Below, piece after piece: positions 34,621-47,500 of a DNA stretch of 64,000 bases. Positions within the stretch are counted from its first letter, which is position 1. Each line of letters opens with the position of its first letter. The DNA is from Trichoplax sp. H2 (Eukaryota > Placozoa > Uniplacotomia > Trichoplacea): NCBI GenBank assembly GCA_003344405.1, contig NOWV01000190.1, forward strand, positions 1 through 64,000, given 5' to 3'. The notes beneath the pieces are model-generated. The model was not told the origin of the DNA and made no database searches. It saw only the letters and a list, made by a program, of their open reading frames with translations. The translations under genes and the position numbers were made by a program.

Positions 34621-37600
34621 ATGAAAAGAAAACAAGCTTTACAGAAAAACCCTGATAAGGCTAAAACAGTGAAAAGCTCACAAAGTGCGGATAGCAAATA
34701 TGAGGAATATGAGGTGAGAACGAATCTCAATCAACTACTAAAATTAAATGAGCTAAATTAAAATCACCTTATTAACTTTATTTACACCAATATACGACTT
34801 CTTTCATATTGTAAATCTTTTAAAAAATTGCAAACTGAGCTAGGAGCAAATGATGTTGTTATGGGAAACAAGAAATAAAATAGGGAGTGAATGCACTGAG
34901 GAAATGCTTAGAGTGATGCAATCTCGAAATAATCGTCCAGAGCTATCTGGAAATGGAGTGAGTTTGAAATGAGCATGAATTAAAAGTTAACGATATGCCG
35001 CTATATTATTCACTTAAATTGGATTGCATTTTATGACCTGATCAATAAATATTGATGTTGAAATAGAACTTGGAAAGTTGTGCTGATGGTATCTTATTCG
35101 GAGCATTTAAGCCCTGTCCAATCTGCCATCAGTCAGAAATCCGTTTCAGGTAATTAAAATGCTTTGAACCAGCGTATCGAGAAGTTTACTACAGAAGCAG
35201 AACTTCATAAGAAAGCATTGATGCCAATACCCTACAAAAAGCAGCTTGATTTATCTAAGAGATTTTAAGCTAAATTTTTAAATAGTATGTACTAGTAATA
35301 TATTTTGACATAGGTTTGAGTTAAAGATTGCTTCATTATGAATAGATTGTTAAACTAAAATTAAAAATTTAATATTAGCAAAAAATCCCGTTGCTACAAG
35401 TGCTATAGTTTTATGGGAGGTAAGGTATGCGAATATGTAACAGATAAAGCTGAAAGAACTGCCTGGACAATTCCTGAAGAATTTAAGGCAATATCTCCAT
35501 TTCTGTGAGTAGACGTCGTGAATCGCATGACATTAACTATGCTTTACAAATAAACTTATTCCTCCATTTTCAATGCCTTTTAGATATTCATCTATACCCT
35601 TCTTCTGTATTTAAGTACTAGTAAATCAATTGATGATATGAAGATATCTTTAACTTTTGTACTTTCCTATCAGTGCATGTTTCTGATACTAATTTGTTAC
35701 ATGCAGAGCAAGTTATAGTTACATTCCTCGTGATCGAGTTTACTGCTGGGCTGACACATATAGTCCTCTTCCTGATGAATTGAGATGGCCTACGGTGTGC
35801 AGGTATGACAATAACCAAGTATTAAAGAATATATAAAAATATATATATATACAATGTTTATATGAGATTTCAACAACTACTATCTATATAGACACCATTA
35901 AATTTAATTCCACGTATTTTTACTATTTTTATCAAGTTTTCAGTTATAATTAATTAAAATCTAATTTTAATGACGGTAACTGCTGCCTTATTAAATGTAC
36001 TGTAATGATTTGATTATCTTATTTCAGATCTGATATTTTAAAGATAAGACCATTAGGCAGTATACGTATTACAGCTATCGGCAAGCTTAAAAACAATAAT
36101 GTAAGTCAATTTGAAAGCTAGATTCAATTTTCTTCATTTATGAGTACGTATTTGAGTCTCCTGCAAAGCCAAATGTTATGGTCTTACGTGATGCTAAGGG
36201 TAACATTAAGAAGAAAATAAGTAACTTAGGTGGCATATTTCGCGATCAGATCTCCAAATATATCGATTTATGCATCAGTAACTCAGGTTATCAGAAATAT
36301 CACTTAATTTATTACCTTTACATTAGTAGCATACGGTGTTTGCAATTGGAATCTATCTAAGCTGTAATTATATTTTGCATTCAGAATCACTTAGTAAAGC
36401 TGAAAAACAGAAAATTGATAGTCTGGCTTTGCCTGTTGTTTCGGATAAGTTCCTTGAATTTATTAATGACATCAATTTCGATGAGGCTATGATAAAATAT
36501 GCTATTAGCAATTGCACAATCGATAAGGTTAGTTGTATTAGAATGAATAAAATCATAGATTACGTTTAATTTTCGCTTAATTTGCCTGTAACCAGATATA
36601 CTTATAATATATGAGTATGTCTAATAATCGAATTCGATACTGTATTTATTTTAGATTGCAAGTATTAAAAACAGGAGACAAGGTAAGTTGAATTATTAGC
36701 TATTGATTCACTTCTGGTATTGTTGTCAACTGATACTAATCATGAAATTAATTTTAATTTCTTATAATTACTAATAATATTTGTAGGATACTATTCAACA
36801 AGTATTATTGATTTACGCAAAAACAGCAAAGCGGTTGTAGATCCTTACTCTGGTATTTATATTATAAATGCATAACTAATCACTTGGCCTAAGTACATCT
36901 GTTAGAGCTTCTGGTAGAAATGGCTCTGTATAAAATAATTGTGGCATTTAATAAATTGCTTAGTGAGAAAAAATAATTAGCAAATCAAATTTTATCTAGA
37001 ATTTAAAAGTTTATATTTAATATTTGATAGGCTTGCAAGATGACTATCATGTTATTGAAGATTCAAATGGTATTGTTTACAGCGTAGTGCTTGAAAAGAC
37101 GCCTTGCGAATTTCTTAAATTACAGGCACTAAAGCATAATCAATTGAATCAGTTAGTTTATTTTTTGTATGATCATATACAAATTATATTAGCTGATTAT
37201 TGCTACACTTTGTATTTGTAGATAAATTGCTTTAATTTGATAAAACGGAATTTGTTACATATTATATAGCTGTTGCTTTGTTCGGATTAAAGATTATGTG
37301 GCTGGCATTGGAGAAATAAGAATTGAAATTGAAGTTAGAAAACAATTTTCTTTTACTTAACAGTGACCAAATATAATACGATTGTAATCATTGTGCTCAT
37401 TTGCGGAATAAATTACATAGAGCTTTATGTATTAGTATGTTTATGTTTCCTCGCTAATCATTTTTTAGGATGGCCTTACCGAAATAGAAGCCAAGATGGC
37501 TTTAGATGCTAAGTACTTTCAGAAAACAGGTTTGTACGAATAGCATATTATCACTGTCTCTTAAACAGTTTAGGTTTATTCAATACTAAGTTATTCTTTT

Positions 37601-40600
37601 CATAGGTTATTCATTTATAAATGGGATACAAAGTAAGCGCAAGGCGCAAAAGCTTTATTATCCTATTGGTACTGCGTACATTCCAGATGAGGTCTATAAT
37701 TCATTTATTATTTTAGGCAATCGTGCAGCCGTAAATAGCGCTTTTTACTTATAGATTTTTTATTATACTAATTTTTCCCCTTGAAAAATGATTATTGGTC
37801 GCTGATAATTAGGATAAAGAAGCGATTAAATTAGATAGTATAATATCCGAGGCGCAAACTAGTAAACTATCATATGAGATTCAGAAGTTACTGAAATTAA
37901 TTTTTAACGTTAAGTCCATTGCAGCAATAGCCATGGAATATCAGGTATCAGCTATTACCTAAGATGCAAATTAACGGCTCTTATTAAAGTAACATAGACT
38001 ATATTAGATAATCTAATAGCTATATGTGATATATACCAATCACGAAATTCCAAATTTTAGAAAAATAAGGGCTTTATTGAATCTTATACAAAGATTAACT
38101 ACACACAGCTCTACTCTAGCCGAATACTACTACTAAAGACTTCTATAAGGAACTAACAGAATAATCTAAAGTTGCATGCTTTTATATTTTTCGTAGCATT
38201 CGCAGCTACAGTCCGCGTGGCAACCTTTTACCTTATATTACACATAGTTAAATTAGTCTTAGTAACACTATTCTACTGCGGACCATCATTAATCCAATAT
38301 GGATACGGCTACAGTACTTATGTAGACATTATTCACTCCAGCCAATGTACAATGAATTAACCTTATTCTAATATAAGATTTACTGTTCTATTTTTACCTA
38401 TAGCCTTATTAGTAACTCAACACCTTACTGCATATAGTCATCTGAACTCTAGCATAGAGTCTCTACCACTACAGTCTATAGTTATAGCTACCAAATATCT
38501 CTTAGGATAAATATTTACCGTACATTATACTAAATATGGCTAACAGTCTACAATTACAATGCTAAGTTACATTACACTATATTCATAGATTGATGTAGCG
38601 AAATTACCGTTAAAAAATCTCACGGCTGATAGGATTACAAAGGCAATGCAAATTCTTCATCAGCTCGATGCGGTTAGTTTGTTATAAAAAATTTTTTGTT
38701 TAAATTATCTAATCTCAATATTTGATTACGAAATGAAATTGTTATTAGCTGCAAAGTCAAATAGACCGTGCTACAGAATAATTTGCTAAGCAACATAGAT
38801 ATAATAAATACAATAATTAAGCAATTTATTTTGTTACTTAGCTTTCAAATAAGAGAGGTTTGAAAGATCGAGAAAGACTAGACAAGGTCACGAAATTGAA
38901 GCAGAAGTTTAGTAGTATTCTTCCGAAGGAATTATCAATTGACGGTCATCGCTGGTTTGATGATGTATTTCGCGTAAATGTAAATTATTAAGCTAATTTT
39001 GAAAATTAAATCTATTATACTTTATTATCTAACAGAATAAAATTTTATTTTACAAGCACATTAAATAACGAGTTTAGTAGCATGTCTTCTGAATCTTATA
39101 CATTATTTCCGTAGAACATTAAGTATACTTTTGAGCATATTTCCGACATCCCAGTGGCTTATAATCTGATCAAAAGTATTGAAAATGTTAAAAAAGACCC
39201 TATATACAAATTATACCAGAGCTTAAAGACAGAACTTGAAGTATGGCGTATAAATTTAAGCATAGAAAATTTAATGCTTTACGTTAATAATAATATCGTA
39301 TTAAAATTAAAATGCTACATCATGTAATGGAAACTCTTTAGCTTGTAGAAAAAGAAAGTGAAGAATTCAATATGATTTGTGAATATGGTAGCAAAACTTG
39401 TGAATCACCTAGAGAAGAGTATTATAAATTAAAGATAGAAGAGGTTTATAGATAATAATGTGATTTATGAACTTGAGTTGTAGATATAGATAATTAAGAA
39501 CCTTAAACTATACGAGTGAATAATTGCAGTATGTACAATTCAATACGCAGATATATAAGATCAAGAATCATAAAAGTCACAAAACATACGAAAAATTTTG
39601 CGGGTTGGGTAATCGAATGCTTTTATGGAATGGAAATCGCTTAATTAATTATGGTCGAATATTCAAGCAAGGAATACAACCTATGGCAACATTCGGCTAC
39701 CTAGGCGTGAGTATAAGGCTTAGGATTTAAATTCAACTGTATGTGATATTAAATATTAATTACAGCATATAGAACAGTGCTGCACCTTACTACAACAGAG
39801 CTATAGATTTGATTTAAGAATTAACTATTATACCAAAGTGGCTTATTTATGATTCGAACTTGTGATAAAACAAATTCACAAAATCTTTATACGAAACAAT
39901 CCATAATGTAGTCAATACATATTTCAATTTACAAACTGCAAGATCAGTAGTAGTCAGAAAATCATTTATTGAAATTTTCTAACCGAATCCCTAGATTCTA
40001 AATTAATAACTAACGCTGACATAGTAAATAGACAATTTCTATTCTTTCGTAATAAATGCAACGAATTAAATAGCTTTAAAAAGATAACAGATAGTTGCGG
40101 TATTGATATCAAGTTGATTATTAGTAGTTGAAGTTACTATCGATGTCTTCAAAAATTTTCTACAACAGTCAAAAATTGTTACAGCTGGCTACTTTAAATA
40201 TAGCATGCTAATTGAATATAAATATTTCTATGTAGAGGAAAAGTTGTGATTATGGAAAAGGAGTTTATTTTTCAGGTAAGTAGATTGATATATTCTATTT
40301 CTATAACATTGATTTTTAGAAAATTTTTTAGAAAATTGCATTTTAATCCAAAGATAATTTTATTTTCTTAATATACAGATATGATGTGGAAAGTAAGGAA
40401 ACCGTAATTTATATCAACTAGAAATATTTATATTCCTTCATTTCTTTATGATAAATTTAAATATATACTGTAGATTTAATAATGTAATGATACTCAACAT
40501 TAATATTGATAGGCCGCTCTAGATTGTGAAGCTACTTTTACGAATTCTACCGGATTACTATTACTATGTGAAGTCGCACTCGGTAGAACGTATGTCTATC

Positions 40601-41169
40601 AATAGCACTCATAGCTGATCACATCATAATTATACCTATTTGCTCTACTAACAATATCAAATTTAAAATAATTTAATAAATTAAACTGCTGTTACCGCCA
40701 TTACTCTTGTTCTTTGTTACTATTAGCTCAGAAAATCCGTCTGACGTTAGTAAACCACGCTCAACTGCTGATAGCGTCAAATGTAAGTTATATACATTAA
40801 GCAAAGATTAACCTGAATAAATTTCCTAAATTGCGCTATGGGCTGAAATTAATAAGTTAAATTATTTGTGTATTGCAGCTACAAGTCCGATAGGACCAGA
40901 TCCGTCTGGAAATATAACGCTTGAAAATGACGTAATTGTACCGATAGGAGATATTAACAAAGCTGAATACTTTGGGGAAACAAATCAGTATCCTGACACA
41001 CTTTAATTAATTTACGTAATAGATAAAAGACAATTATTATGCATTACAAATTGTCATTTTCCTTGATGATATTATTAATAGATATGTAGTATACAATCCT
41101 GGCCAGGTAAAGCTCAATTATGTTGTACAAGTAAAATTCGATTGGGTCGATATTTTAGAAGATTGAATG
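34621..41169 (+). pseudogene. PARP1: PARP1-like pseudogene A (unprocessed)
   Basis: A decayed multi-exon poly(ADP-ribose) polymerase. Recognisable pieces in order: linker (34621-34713); PADR1 (about 34829-34965); zinc finger 3 with CPIC (35067-35149) and the second Cys pair (35390-35505); BRCT (36027-36102, 36161-36297, 36383-36530); WGR region (36786-36872, 37030-37125, 37470-37531, 37606-37698); helical domain (37811-37944, 38590-38674, 38842-38980, 39120-39243, 39350-39450); ADP-ribosyltransferase (39524-39710, 40240-40275, 40513-40590, 40725-40784, 40880-41004, 41053-41164). GT-AG introns are kept, so it is a DNA-level duplicate, not a retrocopy. Zinc fingers 1 and 2 are not seen. Frameshifts and stops interrupt it. 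The triad His is Asn (39629) and the triad Glu is Arg (41080); the Tyr is kept (40266). It is non-functional as an enzyme. Confidence 0.88.
38025..38576 (-). mobile_element. Solo LTR, family C, in an intron of pseudogene A
   Basis: This 552-bp element has a perfect 5-bp duplication CTATA (38020-38024 and 38577-38581). On the minus strand it begins TGTAATGTAAC and has a TATA box (about 38179-38188) followed by AATAAAGC (about 38071-38079) before its end. Pseudogene B has the uninterrupted intron at about 48085-48132, so the insertion postdates the duplication. Confidence 0.88.
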
Positions 41170-41836
41170 TAGTTGTAGACGGCTTAATCAATAGACTAAA
41201 TATTACAATTACTGTTGTAATATCATGATCAGTTTAAAAAATTATAAGTACACTGTAATGACCATTTATAGTACTTTGATAGGATTTTAGGTATTTAGTT
41301 TATACATACTAAACTATAAGAAAAATCTTCGACTTTAGGAATTGAGTAAGTCTTTTATACAACACTATTAGTATCGTAAAGCGCAAGTCTTACAATTTAT
41401 TAATCTATATGGACTAAAGTAGAAGTACTTTTCTAGCACAGCATACTTACACACTTCGAAAATCCTTATCTAGTCAGTTATAAAGCATATTTTTTTAAAT
41501 ACAGTAAAAAATTATTATCAATATATTTGATAATCCAGATGTAATGCACTTAAAGCTATGCCTAGATACAATATGGTAGACAAATAAGATGGAAATAGTA
41601 GAAAAACGTAGGAAAATATATTTGTAGGCATGTTTACCGGTGAATTTATGAGCTTTAAATTAATGATAGCAATAAAGAAAATAACTTTCTTCGTAGCTAT
41701 TTTTTCGAAAGTGAGTGAGGTCTTTGATAAAATAAAAAATTTGTTAAATAAATCTAAAGCTTCTTTTAGCTGTGACTATTTCTTTATATTTTAATTGTCC
41801 GAAGTTTTTTTTGTTGCGAAGCTGGGGTGGTGACAG
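41170..41836. other. 3' flank of pseudogene A, ending in an LTR-like terminus
   Basis: To about 41670 it matches the 3' flank of pseudogene B (50515-51027). The end, GAAGCTGGGGTGGTGACA at about 41819-41836, resembles LTR B termini. An LTR remnant may therefore sit at the junction between the two tandem units, but its start is not identifiable. Confidence 0.4.
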
Positions 41837-44577
41837 CTCTGTGATCGATTTTTCTCTAAACTTAAATAATTATTAGATTCATGTATCTGAAGTAAATTAT
41901 TCTTGGCCGGAATTTTAGGAATCTATCATTGGCTAGCAAGCCAATGATAGTTTCAATTTTGTTAAGAATCTTACTTGATGCGAGCGATAGAAAATATACT
42001 ACGGTTTAAATGTAACTATCGTATTTTTAATCGTGCTGCTGAATAAGTTTTAAAAGGTATTTACTATACTGAAGCTGTAATAAATACTGTCAAATGTCAA
42101 ACACTTTTATCAATAAATAACTTCGATTAATATAAGTTTTCAATGTCATTTTTGCATTAGCTGATCTTTTTAAAGGTATATAACTGGGTCATTATTAAAT
42201 ATGTGTCTACTATCTAAAAGCAAAGGTAGATGAATCTGTAGTTAAAGTATATTTCATATAGGCTATTACCTAATCCAGAGCAGTTCTCAAGAATTTAGCT
42301 AACTATGATGGTTTGACTAGGTTGCAGTGACTGGAGGTACTTAGCAGCAATCAACTTTAAACTAGCTATACTTTTAATACAATACTTAAATGCTAACAAT
42401 ATTAAGAACTTTTAATAAGCTCCATGCTAACTAATTATATATATGATGATAGCAGCTCTGAGCAAGGACAGATTTACTACAAATTGTCACAACCCTCACT
42501 TATGGCAAAGATTTTGTAATGAACTCTAGTGCAAGTGCTATCTCTAACTCCGGCTACTTTCCCTTATTTTCAGTCTCTATACATATTTTAAAAGTTGCTT
42601 TAATAGATTTATACAATTACTAAATATGTAAGAGTAAGTCAACATTCTGGAAGTTAAGGTGTTCAAACACTCTTCCTTCATCTATATTCACGCTTTAATT
42701 ATAATATTATAGCCTAGCACACTTTACAGCCTTCCGTAAATTAACATGTAAGAATTTTTATATCACAATTCTACTGCCTAAGCATTAACTAATACATGCC
42801 TATTAAAACTAAATATTATAACACTTGACCTTATGCGGACTATTCTAAAATATTCATTATTTATTAATCAATAATCACTTGGCAAGTAACTCATTACTGT
42901 TACATCCTTGTAGTTGTAATAACTGCAAAAAAGGTTATCAATCGCTAAGTATTTCTATATTCAATGCAATTTGTTTTCGTGCATTGACATGGCGCCAAAA
43001 TTCTTTATAACTTCTTTAAATAAATACAATCATGGTTAAAGTACGCATGCTAAAGTTGTTCCACACCTAATGTTTTCTTATGTCATATGATTACCATTAA
43101 CTAAAATATGGAAAGCCTTCCGATTGTCTAAACTGCAAATTAATTAATGCTGCTCTCAGCGAACAATAGTTGCGGTTACGAAAACAATACCTTCTCCACT
43201 GCTATTTACTTTGGCCTCGTTGATATAAAAGCATAGCAGAACATGAACGTTCTCGTCCCATCATTTTAACAGTGTTAATATTATTATTGGGTTAGGATAC
43301 TCGCACAATCTTTATGACAGTCTTGATATTATTATTTGATTGGGATACTAGATATAAGATTCCACGTGTACTACAAGCACTTATATTCTAATTTGAGATA
43401 GCAGAAGAATAAACTATATTAGATAGTCATTTCAGATTGCAACAGCAAAGCTTATAACTAGAGAAAGTTACAAAAATTACTAATAGTGAGAGTGAATACT
43501 GTAGCAAATCGCTACTCAAATCTGCGTGAGTATACTATAACACTACAAGGTCTATCGTGCCATACTACTGTTTATACTGAAATATTTTACTCATCGTTAG
43601 TAAACAAGAGTACTTGTATTCAAATTAATCGCAAGTCGTCGGTCTTCTAGCAACATTTATTAATTATATATTACCAGTGCACTGGGTAACAGTTTTTTGG
43701 TGGCAATTTTTGGAGAGCTTCTCTAGACTAGATTTTTCTAAGATCTTGGGTGAGTAGACATAATGGTCGTGATAAAAACCACCTATTATTTGTTTATCAT
43801 CTGCTAAACTCGCACAGTTAGCAATAGCAGCAATGATTCAGAATTAAACTACTGTCTGTTACTATTACTATTACTTGGTTGTAGGTTAATAACAAATTCC
43901 ACTGTTATCATGCACTAATTATTGACTTTCTATCCATTTCACGACTTGACCACTTTTACAATAGAACTAAGACCTAGCTAACTTGTGCTGTAGCATTTCG
44001 CTATCATCAATGAGGCTATAACGTCCAATTAGCGATCATTCTATAATTAGTAGAGGTGAAAATCGTACGCGTACACTAAGTGCCGTTTCGCACGAAAAGC
44101 GATTACTAGAAAATTATTTATAGTGAAGCCCGTGAGATTCCATTACAACGGCAGCCATTAAAGTAGATATTTCGATCGGAAGTAAAGTAAGTAAGTCAAT
44201 AACCGTTTAGAACGGTAGCGATATTATGTCATTTCAAGATCTAGATTTAACCACGTTTCAGTCCTGAAATCGGTCCATACATTGAGGCTGAAAAATTTTC
44301 TGATACCGTACTTAAGGATAAATTTACACTATGCCAGTAGCATTGTCCATTACTTACTCAAGCATGCAGTTTTTTATCTCATTGTAAATCCATAGAACTA
44401 TTCTAAGTTTTACAGTAATTAATTCGTGATACTTCGCTAGGCCTAGTTCTGTAATATTTGATAATTCTACTTTTTACACCATTAAATTATAAAGAGAAAA
44501 ACATGTCTATGACGTGTGTTGTACAGGTTATCTGGCTCAAATTTTCTAGTTTTGCTGACTTCTAGATCTGACCAAAG
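41837..44577. other. Upstream flank of PARP-like pseudogene B
   Basis: No gene. It aligns to 32110-34620 without the family B LTR. It includes the perfect hairpin at 41923-41950. About 44140-44240 has no match in unit 1. Confidence 0.5.
41923..41950. repeat. Perfect 12-bp stem inverted repeat
   Basis: CTATCATTGGCT and AGCCAATGATAG flank AGCA. The corresponding place in unit 1 (about 32200) lacks it, so it arose after the duplication. Confidence 0.7.
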
Positions 44578-47500
44578 ATGAAAAGAAAACAAGCAGTACA
44601 AAAAAGCCGTAATAAAGCTTAAACAGTCAAAACTTCAGAAAACGTGGATAGTAAATATGCTGAATACGAGGCAAGAAATCATGTCGATCAACTACTTAAG
44701 TTAGATGAGCTGAGTCTTAATCTCTTTAGTAGCTTTATCATTATTAACATATTATCAATCTTTAAATAAACTGCATGCTCAACTAGGAACAAATGATGTT
44801 GTTATGGGAAACAAGAAATAAGTTAAGGACTGAGTGCACTAAAGAAATGCTAAGAGAGATGCAATTTGCAAATTGTCGTACTACTTCATGTGAAGACACA
44901 GTAAGTTCAAAAATTATCATGAATTGATAATTAAGCATATTGAGCTATATCGTCAATGTGGATTCGATTGTATTTATGAACTGAGCATCAGCAATTGACG
45001 TTGAAATAGAACTTAGAAAGTTGTGCTGATGGTATCGTATTTGGTGCATTCAAACCCTGTCCAGTCTGTAAAAGGTCAAACGTCGAATTCAGGTAATGGA
45101 ATGTTTTTACAAACATATTAAGAACTTTACTACCTATACAGGACTTAAGAAGGGAATAATAACGTTATTGTCGTATGAGAATAGCTTTAGCTTTCATCTA
45201 AATGAATTTTAAGTTACTTTTTGTAAAAAGCTTTTCCTAGTAAATCATTTTGAAGCAATTATGAGTAGTAGATTGTTTCATTTCGAATAGATAATTAACT
45301 GTGATCAAAAATTAAATTTTAGCGAAGACACCAATCGCTACCAGTGTCTAACTTGGGTAGGTGATAATCTATGTAAATATGTAACCGATACGCCCAAAAG
45401 AACAGCCTGGACAATTCCTGACGAAATCAAGGCAAAATCTTCATTTCTGTAAGATGCACGACAAACTGTATGACATTTATCATACTTTATAAAAGAACTT
45501 ATGGAATACTTCTTAATAAATCTTGAAATATTACGTCAGTCATTTCTATTTAAATAAACGTCAAATCAAATGTTCGCATAAAGATATCTTTATAATCGTT
45601 ATTTCCTAATCAGTGCATGTTTCTGGTATTAATTGTAGCGCAAACTATCGTTACATTGCTCGTGATCGAATTCATTGCTGGGCCGATAAATCTTGTCCTA
45701 TTCCTTATGAAATGAGATGGAATATGTTGAGCAGGTATGACAAATAATCAGGTTGTAAGAAATACGTAATCTCCGTAAATAATTGTTGTAAAGGATAACT
45801 AAATAACATAATGTTCAAGAAATCATTCTGTCAAGATTTTTACCAAGATATAGCTCACAGATAGTTAGATTCTAATTTTGATAACAGCAGTTACTACCAT
45901 ACTAACTCAACAATTTGATTAACTTTTTGTAGATATTCTATTTTGAAGATAAAGCCATTAGGCAGCCTACGCATTACAGCTGTAGGCAAGCTTAAAAAGA
46001 GTAATGTAATGCAATTTGAGTACTAGATTTATTTATCTTTATTTACAAGTAAGCATTTGTATCGTACAAAGCCGAATTTAATAATATCCTATAATATTTA
46101 GGACAACATCAAGGAAAAAATAAGTAGCTTAGGAGGTATATTTTGTGATCAAATTTCCAAATATATCAATTTATGTATCAGTCAGCCTGGTTAGTAAACT
46201 ATAGCTATCAATAATTTTATTTCCTTTACATTGGCAGCATTAAGTCTGTTATCAGATTGCATCTTAGTTGTGATTGTATTTTGATTTAGAATCACTTAAT
46301 AAAGTCGAAAAACAGAAAATCGATAGTCTGGGCTTGCCATTAGTTTCGGATGAGCTCCTTGAAGTTATTAGAGATGGCAATCTGGATGAAGCTATATTAA
46401 AATATGGTATCAGCAATTGCACAACGGATAAGGCTAGAACTGTTTAATTGAAATAGGATAAAATAATTATATCTGTTTCACGTATGATATTTACTTAATG
46501 TTTCTGTTACTAGATATATTATATGTGTCTAATCATCAAATTTAATATATATTTCAGGTTGCAAATATTAAAAAAAAGAGGCAAGGTAAAATTGAACCTT
46601 TAGCAGCCGATTAATCCACAATACATATTATGAGATTAACTTCTTTTTTCCTTTGCTATCACTTTGTAGGATATTATTCAACAAATATTATTGATTTACG
46701 TGTAAATGGAAATGCAACCGTAGATCCCTATTGTGATATTATTTTTAATGCATAGATTAAATAACTTGGTTAAAAATAGCAGTTACTGATTGGGATAGAA
46801 ATCACTAAAAATCAAATAATCATGATATTTAACGAATTATTGCTACACATCAATAGACAAAATAAATCTACTCACGCCATGCTAAGTAAATTCGCCTCTT
46901 ACTAACTAAAAGGGACAAGATTAACTACCTCATAAAATAGATCAGTTCTAACGACCGAGAACTATAGTATCTTTATAGCGTCACTAAGCCTACGTATCGT
47001 AACAATCGTATAAGGCAAAATTATATTAGATAACTCGATTTATACGTAGGATTTAAATCTGTGAATTAAATATTTGATAGGCTTACAAGATGACTATCAT
47101 GTCATCGAAGATTCGAATAGGAACATTTACAGCATCGTACTTGAAAGGACCCCTTGCGAATTTCTTAAGATGCAGGCGCTAAAGCACAATCAATTGAATC
47201 AGTTGGTTACTCAATTTTTAGATATGATCTAATGCGAATTAAATCAACTCATTATATGACCGATTTTGCTTCCGGCTTCGTTTATGTACATGTCCTTTAC
47301 TGAATTTTATCTAGACATTTTATGTATTTATATTTAATAAAACCAATTATGTTATTTAAATAGCTGTTGTCTTGTCAAGATGAGAGATTATGAGACAGAC
47401 CGAGCTAAAATTAAAATTGAAATTCAAGTTAGAAATCAATCTCCTTCATTTTGTAGTGATAAAATATAATATGCTTGTTACAATTTTTATTCATTTGTAG

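Larger units (their letters stand above)
32109..41670. repeat. Tandem duplication, unit 1 (PARP-like region)
   Basis: This unit aligns over its length with 41832-51027 in the same orientation: the flank before the pseudogene (for example 33090-33110 'gcagaacatga' against 43240), all PARP-like exons and introns, and the 3' flank to about 41670. Differences include LTRs present only in this copy (34036-34341, 38025-38576). Divergence is high, so the duplication is old. Confidence 0.85.

Noticed and set aside
38172-38360. 62-codon frame with hydrophobic segments
   Set aside because: It lies inside solo LTR C, on the strand opposite its promoter.
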